From positions 44,301-108,300 of the forward strand of contig CADCIH010000014.1 in NCBI GenBank assembly GCA_902801465.1: a stretch of DNA of 64,000 nt, written 5' to 3'. The first letter of the stretch is position 1. Each line of letters begins with the position of its first letter. Shown here piece by piece: positions 35,590 to 44,742 of this stretch. This DNA is from an uncultured Bacteroidia bacterium (GTDB lineage Bacteria; Bacteroidota; Bacteroidia; Bacteroidales; F082). The notes beneath the pieces were generated by a model. It ran no database searches and was not told where the DNA came from. It saw nothing but the letters and a program-made list of their open reading frames with translations. Both the position numbers and the translations under genes were made by a program.

Positions 35590-36308
35590 TACCCAAAACT
35601 ATACATTATTGCTGGTTCGGCCGAGGCGAGATGCCGCAATTGGCCAAAGATTGTATTGCCAGCTGGCACAAGTATATGCCAGACTGGAAATACAAATTAT
35701 GGGATGAAGACAATTTTGATGTCAACAGTGTGCCCTATACTGCGGAAGCATACGAAGCAAAACGCTATGCTTTTGTGACGGACTATGTGCGTTTGTATGC
35801 CCTGCAAACCGAAGGTGGCGTTTATATGGACACCGATGTTGAGATTTTGAAACCTTTGGATGATTTGCTGCATCTTAAAGCTTTCACGAGTTATGAAGGA
35901 AGTAAACACATGCCTCCAGTTACGGGGCTGATGGCAAGTGAGGCTGGTGGAGAGTGGGTAACGGAGCAACTTCAAAGCTATCTGGGTGAACATTTCATTA
36001 ATAAGGATGGCACGTTGAATGCGACAACAAACACGCAACGTATTTCAGGTATCATGAAAGTCAATGGTTTTATATCAGACGGTCAAAAGCAACAGTATAA
36101 GGATTTGACGGTTTTCCCATCGGACTATTTTTGCCCACGTCAAACTACAGGTGAATATCTGTTGACGGATAACACTTATTGTGATCATCATTTTATGGGC
36201 TCCTGGAGTGATTCGGGAAAAGTCGGATGGAAGGGTATGATAAGACGTGTCGTCGGTCCGAAAATGATGATTCGTTTGATCAAGTTTAAACGCAAATTAT
36301 TTGGTTAA
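35586..36308 (+). CDS. GT32-like capsular polysaccharide glycosyltransferase
   Basis: 240 aa. [16 protein letters not shown] at the start and the DXD block ALQTEGGVYMDTDVEILKPL match the DXD-type glycosyltransferases (Gly_transf_sug, GT32). Length is normal. The C-terminal part is basic (RLIKFKRKLFG). Donor unknown, though Gal or Man is usual in the family. Confidence 0.88.
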   Translation: MIPKTIHYCWFGRGEMPQLAKDCIASWHKYMPDWKYKLWDEDNFDVNSVPYTAEAYEAKRYAFVTDYVRLYALQTEGGVYMDTDVEILKPLDDLLHLKAFTSYEGSKHMPPVTGLMASEAGGEWVTEQLQSYLGEHFINKDGTLNATTNTQRISGIMKVNGFISDGQKQQYKDLTVFPSDYFCPRQTTGEYLLTDNTYCDHHFMGSWSDSGKVGWKGMIRRVVGPKMMIRLIKFKRKLFG

Positions 36309-36312
36309 AGCG

Positions 36313-37716
36313 ATGATTCCTTTTTTCCCGAAACAAATAGCGCAGAAGGGCGTTTACATCTATATAGGCTCCCTCTTGGTAGTGTCCTTGCTGTTTTTGG
36401 ATCACGCCATGAGTTTGCTATATCTGCTCCTTAATGTGGTTTGGGTGACAGGTTTCTTTTTGTTGAGCAGTACATTCAGTAAAAAATGGAAACCTTTGCC
36501 GCCAAAGGTTTTTATGCGTAATGTCTTTTTGGTTGCACTTGGCTTGCGTTGGCTTTGGGTCGCGATTAGTTATTTCTATTATACCTTCACCACAGGCATT
36601 CCTTTCGAGTTTAGCGCAGGCGACTCGTTGTGGTATTACGAGGAGTCGATGGGTAACCGCAATGCCAATTTGGTGGATGTTTGGAGGTACTTGTTCGTCA
36701 ATACAGATTCCATTTCCGACTCTGGCTATGTTATATACCTATCTGTTCTTTCTAAGGTTACTGGCGAAAGCATTATTCTTCCACGTTTGGTGAATGCAGT
36801 TTTTAGTGCATTTACATGCGTGTTGCTTTATCGGCTTGGTCAACGTAACATAGGCGAAGAAGGTAGCCGAATGACTGCGGTGTTTTCGTGCTTTATGCCC
36901 AATTTTATTTTCTACTGCGGATTACATCTAAAAGAGACATTTATGTTGTTTCTGGTTGTGGCTTATTTGGAGCGGGCTGATTATTTGCTCCGTAGTCGTA
37001 AATACAACGTGTGGACTATCTTGGTGCCATTGGCCTTGCTGGTTTCACTCTTTACATTTCGCACGGTGCTGGGAATCGCTGGTGTAATGGCATTTGCCAC
37101 CGCTGTGGTGTTCACCAACACTTCGGTAGTGGGTCGTGGCAAGCGTGCTTTGCTTATCACATGGGGCGTGGTGGCTGTTCTGGCTTTTGCAGGTGGTGTC
37201 ATACAAAACGAGGTTGAAGGTTTGCTTGAGGATCGAGAGACAAATCAGGTTGCAAAAAGAGAATCACAAATGGGTAGAGGTAATCAATGGGCCAAGTATG
37301 CCACAGGAACAGTGATGGCCCCCATGATGTTTGTGCTACCTTTTCCAACCATGGTTGATGTTGACGAGCAGTATAACCAGCAAATGATTAGCGGTGGTAA
37401 CTTTGTGCGCAATTTCTTTGGCGGCTTTGTGTTGCTAGCCGTGTTCAGTGCCATCTTCACCAAAAAGAATTGGCGCAATCTTTCGCTAATCGGTGCTTTT
37501 GTGATTGCATACTTAGGTATTGTGTCGGCTAGTGGTTTCGCCAACTCAGAACGTTTTTTGCTTCCTGGACTGCCCGTTCTTATCATAGCGGCAGCTTATG
37601 GAATCACCTTGCTTGATGCAAAAAACTATCGCATTGTTAAAAGATGGTATTGGGTTGTCCCTGTCATGATTATTGGCTGGGCCGTGTTTAAACTAGGTTC
37701 TAGGGGTCTATTATGA
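36313..37716 (+). CDS. Polytopic membrane protein, polymerase (Wzy) or GT-C candidate
   Basis: 467 aa, start ATG 36313 chosen over TTG 36301 that overlaps the previous gene. About eleven membrane segments. A large loop near residues 95-135 contains AGDSLWYYEES. The stretch LPRLVNAVFSAFTCVLLYRL, PNFIFYCGLHLKETFMLFLV resembles GT39-type GT-C enzymes; the overall layout would also fit a Wzy polymerase. If it is a polymerase, the locus has both Wzy-like and ABC export parts. I cannot choose. Confidence 0.7.
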   Translation: MIPFFPKQIAQKGVYIYIGSLLVVSLLFLDHAMSLLYLLLNVVWVTGFFLLSSTFSKKWKPLPPKVFMRNVFLVALGLRWLWVAISYFYYTFTTGIPFEFSAGDSLWYYEESMGNRNANLVDVWRYLFVNTDSISDSGYVIYLSVLSKVTGESIILPRLVNAVFSAFTCVLLYRLGQRNIGEEGSRMTAVFSCFMPNFIFYCGLHLKETFMLFLVVAYLERADYLLRSRKYNVWTILVPLALLVSLFTFRTVLGIAGVMAFATAVVFTNTSVVGRGKRALLITWGVVAVLAFAGGVIQNEVEGLLEDRETNQVAKRESQMGRGNQWAKYATGTVMAPMMFVLPFPTMVDVDEQYNQQMISGGNFVRNFFGGFVLLAVFSAIFTKKNWRNLSLIGAFVIAYLGIVSASGFANSERFLLPGLPVLIIAAAYGITLLDAKNYRIVKRWYWVVPVMIIGWAVFKLGSRGLL

Positions 37717-38720
37717 AAGTTTTATATATTTGCAATTACAAACCTGGAGTGGGTGGCATATCAGGCCAGGTGGAAATTCTTCAACGAAAACTGCGTAGTG
37801 AAGGCCATGAAGCAGAGATATTCAATACCAAGGCGTCTTTATGGAAACGGCTGAGGATGATACCCAAACTTTATAGCCAAGCCAAAGAGTTTGATGTAAT
37901 GCACATCCATTGTTGTTCGGGATGGGGTTTTTTGCCTGCAGTTATTGGCATCAGCGTGGGAAAGAGGCTCGGAAAACGCATTGTTTTGACCTATCATGGT
38001 GGGGGAGGGGAAACTTTTTTCGACAACCATCCTCGGTTGGTACGACGCTATTTGTTGCGTACTGATGTCAACATTGTGTTGTCGGGCTTTTTAGCCAAAG
38101 TGTTCGTGCAGCATGGGATACCATTCAAGATCATCCCCAATATCATAGAATTAAACGATAAGTGTTTCCAAGAGCGTAGTATAATACGACCTGATTTCAT
38201 CTGTATCCGCGCCCACGAAGTACTATATAATATTCCATGCATATTGCGGGCGCTTCGGACAGTTCAAGAAGTGATTCCTGAAGCATCATTAGTCTTGGTG
38301 GGGGATGGGTCTCAACATGAAGGGCTTGTCCAAAAGGTTAACGACATGGGTTTGCACAATGTGACTTTTACAGGTCGTGTGGACAATCGGATGATTTATC
38401 AGTATCTTGATAAGGCGGATGTGATGTTGTCGGCGCCTATAGTTGACAACATGCCTGTTTCCCTAATTGAAGCAATGAACGCCGGACTTCTGGTGCTTTC
38501 ATCGAATGTTGGCGGTGTGCCATACATGATAGATGATGGAGTGAACGGACTGCTTTTCGAGTGCAACAATGATGCTGAACTTGCAGAAAAAATGCTGTGG
38601 GCAATGCGACATCAAGTCGAAGTGAAAGGTATTGTTGAAAACGCAAGGTGCCGAGTGAAACAATACCAGTGGATTAATGTGAAAGATCAGTTGTATTTAA
38701 GCTATGGGATTCATTCATGA
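37713..38720 (+). CDS. GT4 family glycosyltransferase
   Basis: 335 aa. GVGGISGQVEILQRKLRSEG at the start, LTYHGGGGE, and the donor block MPVSLIEAMNAGLLVLSSNV with GGVPYMIDDGVNGLL define a GT4 enzyme with the EX7E region slightly altered. It overlaps the membrane protein gene by 4 bases and the CapK-like gene by 17. Confidence 0.9.
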   Translation: MKVLYICNYKPGVGGISGQVEILQRKLRSEGHEAEIFNTKASLWKRLRMIPKLYSQAKEFDVMHIHCCSGWGFLPAVIGISVGKRLGKRIVLTYHGGGGETFFDNHPRLVRRYLLRTDVNIVLSGFLAKVFVQHGIPFKIIPNIIELNDKCFQERSIIRPDFICIRAHEVLYNIPCILRALRTVQEVIPEASLVLVGDGSQHEGLVQKVNDMGLHNVTFTGRVDNRMIYQYLDKADVMLSAPIVDNMPVSLIEAMNAGLLVLSSNVGGVPYMIDDGVNGLLFECNNDAELAEKMLWAMRHQVEVKGIVENARCRVKQYQWINVKDQLYLSYGIHS

Positions 38721-39990
38721 GCACATCATCTTGCCGCTTAGTGATTTGGTAAAAGGCGAGCGGGTTCACTATTATTTGCGTCAGTTGTGCGAAGCTGAGA
38801 CATGGAATGATGCTGAGATGAAATGCTTTCAGGAAAAGCGTTTTCGTGAATTGGTTCAGTATGTGTCTAAGGAAGTCCCGTTTTATCGGGATTGGTTTGA
38901 CGTATGCGGTTTGAGGCCAAATGAAATACCCCTCGAGGAATTGCCTATCGTGAGTAAGTCTTTGATGCGAAAAGAGGGGATTGAGCAATTTGCATCAGAG
39001 TCGTTTCCGAAGAATCAACGTGTTGTCTCTCATTCCAGTGGATCTACCGGCGAGCCATTTGTTTTTTATGAGTCAAAATTGTCGTATTCGGTCAACATGG
39101 CATCCAAACTGCGCACTTGGTATCAGGCTGGTTATCAATTAGGGGATAAATACCTTAAAATTACCAACTCACCCCGGCATGGCATGTTGAAAATCTGGCA
39201 AGACCGTTTAAACAATTGTATTTACATTCCTTTTCAATCTATTAATAACCAAACTCTGAAAACCATCTCGGAATTGATTGAAAAAAAACGACCAACAATG
39301 ATCCGTTCATACCCTGCGCCTCTATTCTTGTTGGCTCAATTCAGGAGGAGTCACCCCGAATACAGTTTTTCTCCTAAGCATTTAATGACCACAGGAGCTA
39401 CCTTGTCGGATGCATATCGAAAAATCATGGAACACGCTTTTTGTTGCGATGTAATTGATTCATATAGTTGCGAGGGGACACCAAATACATATGAAACTCC
39501 TGTTCATGACGGGTATCAAGTTAGTGGTTACTATGGTATAATTGAAATTTTAGATAATAATAATTGTCCAATCACCAATGGAATTGGAAGGGTAGTTAGC
39601 ACGGATTTATGGAATTATGCAATGCCTTTCATGCGTTATGATACCCAAGATCTGGTGGAAGTTAAGGATGGCAGAATCATTCGAGTTGTGGGCCGTGAAA
39701 GTGATGTCCTGATTGGAGACAATGGAGAAATGTTTACTAATCATAATTTTAGCCATTATTTTCTGTTTGAAATTGATGCGGTGGAAACATATCAGATAGT
39801 TAAGCGTCGAGATCGGTCCGTGGTGTTTAGACTGGTGGTGAATAATCGATATAATGATAAAATCGAGAAAGAAATAATTCAGTATTGGAATAATAAATTA
39901 GGGGCTCCTGTCTATGTTGAAGTAATGGATTGCATTCCTTTAATGAATAATAATAAAAGAAAAGTTATAGTCAATGAAGGTGCTGAATAA
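38704..39990 (+). CDS. CapK/PaaK-like adenylate-forming enzyme
   Basis: 428 aa of the phenylacetate-CoA ligase-like family. The AMP/phosphate loop is VSHSSGSTGEPFVFYES, and a later acidic RYDTQDLVEV with GRESDVLIGDNGEM matches family motifs. Homologues (CapK) are frequent in capsule clusters, where the substrate is not known; adenylation of a small acid for transfer to a sugar is a reasonable idea. It is followed directly by two FemAB-like genes, so an activated amino acid or acyl group may pass to them (inference). Confidence 0.85.
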   Translation: MGFIHEHIILPLSDLVKGERVHYYLRQLCEAETWNDAEMKCFQEKRFRELVQYVSKEVPFYRDWFDVCGLRPNEIPLEELPIVSKSLMRKEGIEQFASESFPKNQRVVSHSSGSTGEPFVFYESKLSYSVNMASKLRTWYQAGYQLGDKYLKITNSPRHGMLKIWQDRLNNCIYIPFQSINNQTLKTISELIEKKRPTMIRSYPAPLFLLAQFRRSHPEYSFSPKHLMTTGATLSDAYRKIMEHAFCCDVIDSYSCEGTPNTYETPVHDGYQVSGYYGIIEILDNNNCPITNGIGRVVSTDLWNYAMPFMRYDTQDLVEVKDGRIIRVVGRESDVLIGDNGEMFTNHNFSHYFLFEIDAVETYQIVKRRDRSVVFRLVVNNRYNDKIEKEIIQYWNNKLGAPVYVEVMDCIPLMNNNKRKVIVNEGAE

Positions 39991-40972
39991 CATATCATTA
40001 ATAGATCGAAAACAATGGGTTGCCTTGGTGAATAGGTCTCCTGTTGCTTCGATTTTCCAAACGCCTGACATATTTGATTTTTTCATTGAAAACGAGTTGT
40101 ATGACATAAAAATACTGGGCGTTGAAGAAGATTGTGTCCTCAAAGGTCTGGTGGTTTGTGTCATTCAGTCGGAAGGTAAAAGGTTGAAAAAACTACTTAC
40201 TACACGAGCTATTATCAATGGAGGACCTTTACTCGATGATAGTATTTCAGACGATGCCTTAAAACTATTGTTGTGCTCGGTCCTTTCGGAATTAAAAAAA
40301 CAGTGTATCTATATAGAAACTCGCAATCTTAACGATTATTCGCGATGGAGAAATATCTTCGAAGCATGTGGCTTTGAATATCAGCCACATTATAATTTCC
40401 ATATTGACACGTCAGAAATAGAAATCGAAAAAGGGTTTGATAAAAGCAGACGTAAACGTATTCGCAGAGCATTGGAAAATGGTGCAGTAATAAACAGCGA
40501 TAACGCCTGTCTTCCGTCGTTTTATGGTATTCTGTCAGATCTATATCGTAATAAGATACATAAACCGCTACCCCCTTATGAGATGTTTGAGAGTCTTTTG
40601 AAGTACCCCTTTGCAAAATACTTTTATGTGCTTTCTCCGCAAAGGAAGGTAATAGGAGGACAGCTGATATTGTTGCTTGGAAATCGAGTGGCCTATGCAT
40701 GGTATTGTTGTGGACTTGATCAAGAATACCGTGAGTTGCACCCGTCGATTATGGCCAATTATGCGGCCATTCGATTCGCTTCAGACCAAGGGTTCGGTCG
40801 TTATGACATGATGGGAGCAGGTGAACCAGGCGATCATTATGGAGTTAGGGATTTCAAAGCTCAGTTTGGAGGAACGCTTGTTGAGCACGGGCGTTTTAGA
40901 AGAATCAACAATGCAATTGTTTATAACCTTGGCCGTTTGGCTATTTCAATTCTCGATAGTCTCAAAAAATGA
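39974..40972 (+). CDS. FemAB/GNAT-fold putative acyl- or aminoacyl-transferase
   Basis: 332 aa, two GNAT-like halves as in FemX/FemAB. The acceptor half has DKSRRKRIRRALENGAVI, a typical basic motif, and the second half GGQLILLLGNRVAYAWYCCG with ELHPSIMANYAAIRFASDQG and YDMMGAGEP. Members of this family in polysaccharide clusters are thought to acylate amino sugars. First part of the gene is AT-rich. Overlaps the CapK-like gene by 17 bases. Confidence 0.8.
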   Translation: MKVLNNISLIDRKQWVALVNRSPVASIFQTPDIFDFFIENELYDIKILGVEEDCVLKGLVVCVIQSEGKRLKKLLTTRAIINGGPLLDDSISDDALKLLLCSVLSELKKQCIYIETRNLNDYSRWRNIFEACGFEYQPHYNFHIDTSEIEIEKGFDKSRRKRIRRALENGAVINSDNACLPSFYGILSDLYRNKIHKPLPPYEMFESLLKYPFAKYFYVLSPQRKVIGGQLILLLGNRVAYAWYCCGLDQEYRELHPSIMANYAAIRFASDQGFGRYDMMGAGEPGDHYGVRDFKAQFGGTLVEHGRFRRINNAIVYNLGRLAISILDSLKK

Positions 40973-42048
40973 ATTATAGTTTTAAAAGCATTATTCCTGA
41001 CGCCTCTGTGTGGAAGTTGATTGAGGGCTCTCCCGAAAGCATGTGTTTTTTTTCTGCTGATTGGGCATCATATCTAGGGCGTATGCGACGAAAACTGTTT
41101 GTGGTTGAAATATCATCGGAAGGGGTTGCTCGGGGTTATTTTGTGGGTGTCAGAAGCAATTTGTTGTTTCTTAGATTGGTATCTGCTCCTTCCATGGGAA
41201 CGGGTACCTATTCCCAAGGGCTTTGTATGCTCGATTCTTATTCACAAGAAGAGCGGGTAAATATATATGTTAAGCTCGTCACTTGGCTTATTAATAGTAA
41301 ACAAGCCGATTATGTCCAGGTTTGTGATTGGAGACTCCGCACGAATAGCAAGGAATGGATAGATAATTGGAACAATCCGTGGCTTGATAAGGAAGGTGTT
41401 TATTACACGCGCCGAGACACTTTTTGTCTTGACACACTTCGTCCCCTTGATGAATTGTGGGCAAACCTTAATTATAAATCGTGCAAATACGCCATCAATA
41501 AGGCTCGTAAACAAGGACTTTATGTCAAAAGTGTTGACTGTGAAGCTGACATACCAGCGTTTGTTGAGCAGCATCACCAACATGTCCAAGATGTGCTAAA
41601 ACGTAAAAAGAATACAGGGCTTCCTTGTCAGCATAAGGAATATATGTTGGCTTTGTGTCAATCCTTGTTTCCAAACAGGGTGTTAATGCTTGAGGTAAAG
41701 GGTAAGGATGAATTTGGCCAGGAACAGTCTATGGCCTCTGCTATTTTCACCCTTGATAAAGGAGGTAGCTCGTATTTTACAAGTGGTAGTTTCAAGCAGT
41801 ATATGCACTATTGCCCCAACGAGATCCTCTTATGGGAGGCAATAGTACTTTTGCACAACAGAGGAGCAGGGGATTTGATTTTTGGTGGCGTGGCACACTA
41901 TAAAAAAAAGTTTAATCCAGATTATGCCGTTGTGCCCGTGATGGTCTTTTCCCGTTGGAAGATGCTCCTTGGAATGCGTTCTAAAATTAAGGTGTTGTAC
42001 GAGAAAGCAATTCATTGGGCAGTAAGATTAAATCCTTTTCGCAAATGA
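40969..42048 (+). CDS. FemAB/GNAT-fold putative acyl- or aminoacyl-transferase, second copy
   Basis: 359 aa. The family basic motif is NYKSCKYAINKARKQGLYVK, followed by SMASAIFTLDKGGSSYFTSG, NEILLWEAIVLLHNRGAGDL and FGGVAHYKKKF. It is only distantly like its neighbour at 39974-40972, so this is a pair of different specificity rather than a recent duplication. Overlaps the previous and next genes by 4 bases each. Confidence 0.8.
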   Translation: MNYSFKSIIPDASVWKLIEGSPESMCFFSADWASYLGRMRRKLFVVEISSEGVARGYFVGVRSNLLFLRLVSAPSMGTGTYSQGLCMLDSYSQEERVNIYVKLVTWLINSKQADYVQVCDWRLRTNSKEWIDNWNNPWLDKEGVYYTRRDTFCLDTLRPLDELWANLNYKSCKYAINKARKQGLYVKSVDCEADIPAFVEQHHQHVQDVLKRKKNTGLPCQHKEYMLALCQSLFPNRVLMLEVKGKDEFGQEQSMASAIFTLDKGGSSYFTSGSFKQYMHYCPNEILLWEAIVLLHNRGAGDLIFGGVAHYKKKFNPDYAVVPVMVFSRWKMLLGMRSKIKVLYEKAIHWAVRLNPFRK

Positions 42049-43139
42049 ATATCCTAATTGACATCGGACATCCTGGTCATGTGCATTTGCTGCATGGCCT
42101 TGCAGAAGAACTAAAAGGTCTCGGACATGCCGTGTTCTATTCCGTTCGTGACATTCCCGTGGCTAAACGGTTGATGGAATGGTATGGAATGACGCCATGG
42201 TTCGATCTTGGAGGGAAGCGCGACTCGCTGCTTGGAAAAGCGTGGACCGTGATGCAGCAAGATGTGCGAGTGCTGGGATACGTGCAACGTAACAATATAG
42301 ACATAGGCTTAAGTAGTGGTATTGTGCTTGGCCATGTTGCTAAACTTACCCGAATGAAGGCTTTTGCGTTCGATGATGACGATGACGCTGCCGAGCCTTT
42401 GGTGGTTAAATATGAACACCCGATGAGCGAGGTGGTTTTCACACCCTCCTGCATCTGTCGAAAAGCTGAACAAGCTGTTTATTATACCGGCACTCATGAA
42501 CTTGCTTATCTTCATCCAAACCGTTTTACCCCTGATCCGTCGGTGCTTGAGAAGGCAGGTCTGAAAATGGGAGAACGTTTTTTTATCATGCGTTTTGTAG
42601 CCCTCAAAGGTCACCATGATATTGGTCAACAAGGATTGAGTCTTGATCAAAAAATTCGTTTGTTGGAACTTTTAAAACCATACGGACGTGTGATTGTCAC
42701 TTCAGAAAGAGCCTTGGAACCTGAATTCGAACCCTACCGACTGCCAGTGCCTCCAGAAGAAATCCACTCTCTGATGTCCTATTGTTCCTTGTTTTTGGGT
42801 GACAGCCAGACCATGACTTCGGAAGCCGCCATCTTGGGCGTGCCTGCACTGAAATGCAATACGTTTGCAGGCCGTCTTTCCGTCCCTAACGAACTGGAGC
42901 AGAAATACGACCTTTGTTATGCCTATCAGCCAGATGACTTTGATAAGCTGTTTGCTCATTTAGAACAACTGTTGGCGAAAGATCCAGACGTTTTGCGAAA
43001 GGAATGGCAAGAAAAACGAAGACGTTTTCTAAACGATCATATCGATGTCACCGCTTTCTTCACATGGTTCATTGAGAATTATCCCGAAAGCAAAAAAATA
43101 ATGCAGGAAAATCCTGATTATCAATATCGTTTTAAATAA
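42045..43139 (+). CDS. DUF354 family GT-B-like protein
   Basis: 364 aa from ATG 42045. Starts MNILIDIGHPGHVHLLHGLA, with DIGLSSGIVLGHVAKLTRM, an acidic FDDDDDAAEP and the C-terminal FLGDSQTMTSEAAILGVPAL. These are features of DUF354, a GT-B-like family related to UDP-GlcNAc 2-epimerases and found in archaeal and bacterial surface-sugar loci. Function is not established; a glycosyltransferase or epimerase-like role is possible. Followed with no gap by the deacetylase-like gene. Confidence 0.85.
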   Translation: MNILIDIGHPGHVHLLHGLAEELKGLGHAVFYSVRDIPVAKRLMEWYGMTPWFDLGGKRDSLLGKAWTVMQQDVRVLGYVQRNNIDIGLSSGIVLGHVAKLTRMKAFAFDDDDDAAEPLVVKYEHPMSEVVFTPSCICRKAEQAVYYTGTHELAYLHPNRFTPDPSVLEKAGLKMGERFFIMRFVALKGHHDIGQQGLSLDQKIRLLELLKPYGRVIVTSERALEPEFEPYRLPVPPEEIHSLMSYCSLFLGDSQTMTSEAAILGVPALKCNTFAGRLSVPNELEQKYDLCYAYQPDDFDKLFAHLEQLLAKDPDVLRKEWQEKRRRFLNDHIDVTAFFTWFIENYPESKKIMQENPDYQYRFK

Positions 43140-43868
43140 ATGGATTTTACATTATCAAAATATAAAGAACTCCTTACCGCCTTTCAGAGTTACGGAGACG
43201 TGGTACTTCGTCATGATGTTGACAAGAAGCCTAAGAACAGCTTGGCAACCGCCACGTTAGAGTATGAATTGGGCTGGAAAGCCACTTATTATTTCCGAGC
43301 TGTTCCTGATAGCTGGAATGAATCCATTATCCTGCAAATTGCCGCTCTTGGCCACAGTATCGGCTACCACTATGAGTCGCTGACTACCTGCCACGGCGAT
43401 TTGGAAGCAGCCTATGAGGATTTTTGTCGCAATCTGGAACGGCTCAGGTCGTTGGTGCCGGTAAACACGATATGCATGCATGGTAGCCCCACCTCCCAAT
43501 GGGATAGCCGCGACATATGGAAACACTATGACTACCATAAGCTTGGCGTTGAGACGGAATCCTATTTGGATACGGATTTCTCAAAGGTGTTTTATCTTAC
43601 AGACACTGGACGCCGTTGGGATGGTTATAAAGTGAGCGTGCGTGACAAAATCCCTGAGCATCAGGAACAGTGGGAACAGCGTGGGTGGGTTTACCATAGC
43701 ACTGATGACATCATCCAAGCTGTTAGCAAACGGTCTTTTCCAGAGCATGTGCTGGTTAACACCCATCCCCAGCGATGGACAGACAATATGTTTCAATGGT
43801 TCAAGGAATTGACTCTCCAGTCTGCTAAAAACATTGTCAAACGATTGGCATTAGTAAAAAGATTTTGA
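43140..43868 (+). CDS. Deacetylase-like protein (divergent CE4)
   Basis: 242 aa, no signal peptide. VVLRHDVDKKPKNSL carries an Asp-containing motif, GHSIGYHYESLTTCHGD a metal-His-like block, and NTICMHGSPTSQWDS a third. These resemble degenerate NodB motifs in the polysaccharide deacetylases of exosortase-type EPS loci, but the canonical FDDG and HxxxH are not exact. It starts directly after DUF354 and ends the 9.9-43.9 kb part of the locus. Confidence 0.7.
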   Translation: MDFTLSKYKELLTAFQSYGDVVLRHDVDKKPKNSLATATLEYELGWKATYYFRAVPDSWNESIILQIAALGHSIGYHYESLTTCHGDLEAAYEDFCRNLERLRSLVPVNTICMHGSPTSQWDSRDIWKHYDYHKLGVETESYLDTDFSKVFYLTDTGRRWDGYKVSVRDKIPEHQEQWEQRGWVYHSTDDIIQAVSKRSFPEHVLVNTHPQRWTDNMFQWFKELTLQSAKNIVKRLALVKRF

Positions 43869-43889
43869 AAAGAAATTGCGTCTCATTGG

Positions 43890-43920
43890 TTGCGATTAAA
43901 TGGTTTTTGTTGTAATTTTG
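43890..43920 (+). promoter_or_regulatory. Promoter of wza-wzc-cpsB
   Basis: TTG 43890-43892, 20 bases, TAATTTTG 43913-43920, then 22 bases to ATG. Matches the Bacteroidota consensus well. Confidence 0.7.
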
Positions 43921-43942
43921 TAAAATTTTTAAATAAAACCTT

Positions 43943-44725
43943 ATGAAACACGCGAAACTACTGGCTTTATTTGTTTTTTGGGTAGTTACAGTGACTTCAT
44001 GCGTAACACCGAAGGAAGTGAATTATCTCGCTGACCTTGATCCTGCCCAAAACTTTCCGCTTAATAATAATTTTGAGGCGGTGGTTAGCCCTTATGACCA
44101 ACTGCGAATCACCGTAATAGGTATGGGTACTGAAAAGGAACTTGCAGAACCGTTCAACCCGTTCGGCACAGCGCAAGCCGCTACTGCCCAAAATGGCATT
44201 GGCTATCTGGTTGATGTGAATGGCAACATTCAGTTCCCTATCTTTGGACAGCTTCATGTGCAGGGAATGACTCGCATACAACTGCAGGAGTCGATTCGTA
44301 AACGATTGGTGGCCGAAGGCTATATGAACGATCCCATGGTTGACGTGCGGTTCAGTAATTTCAAAGTGTTCGTTTTGGGAACAAGCGATGGTGGCAAGGT
44401 GCTCAACATAGAGAACGAGCGTTGCACTTTTCTTGAAGCATTGGCTATGGCTGGTGGCTTGGACCAATTCACCAAACGAGACCGTATAGCGGTGATGAGG
44501 GAAATCGATGGACAAATGGTGACCCATTACCTCGATCCGCGTTCAAAAGAAGTGTTTAACGATCCATTCTTTATGCTGCAACAAAACGACGTCATTGTCA
44601 CCCAAACCTTGGGAAGAAAATATGTGAAAGATGTATTCGATACTACAATCAATATTGTTAGCCTGGTAGCATCGCTGGCGTCGACGGCCGTGATGACGTA
44701 CATATTAGTTTCGGGGAAACAATAA
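43943..44725 (+). CDS. wza: Wza-like polysaccharide export outer-membrane lipoprotein
   Basis: 260 aa. Lipoprotein signal ending VTVTSC (lipobox). It has the poly_export/SLBB layout: SPYDQLRITVIG, VDVNGNIQFPIFGQLHVQGM, LQESIRKRLV, and a C-terminal IVTQTLGRKYVKD with a short hydrophobic end. It forms the outer-membrane export channel together with Wzc. It has its own promoter (TTG 43890-43892, TAATTTTG 43913-43920), so wza-wzc-cpsB may be transcribed separately from the biosynthesis genes. Confidence 0.94.
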   Translation: MKHAKLLALFVFWVVTVTSCVTPKEVNYLADLDPAQNFPLNNNFEAVVSPYDQLRITVIGMGTEKELAEPFNPFGTAQAATAQNGIGYLVDVNGNIQFPIFGQLHVQGMTRIQLQESIRKRLVAEGYMNDPMVDVRFSNFKVFVLGTSDGGKVLNIENERCTFLEALAMAGGLDQFTKRDRIAVMREIDGQMVTHYLDPRSKEVFNDPFFMLQQNDVIVTQTLGRKYVKDVFDTTINIVSLVASLASTAVMTYILVSGKQ

Positions 44726-44742
44726 TCATGTGATTCGCGATT

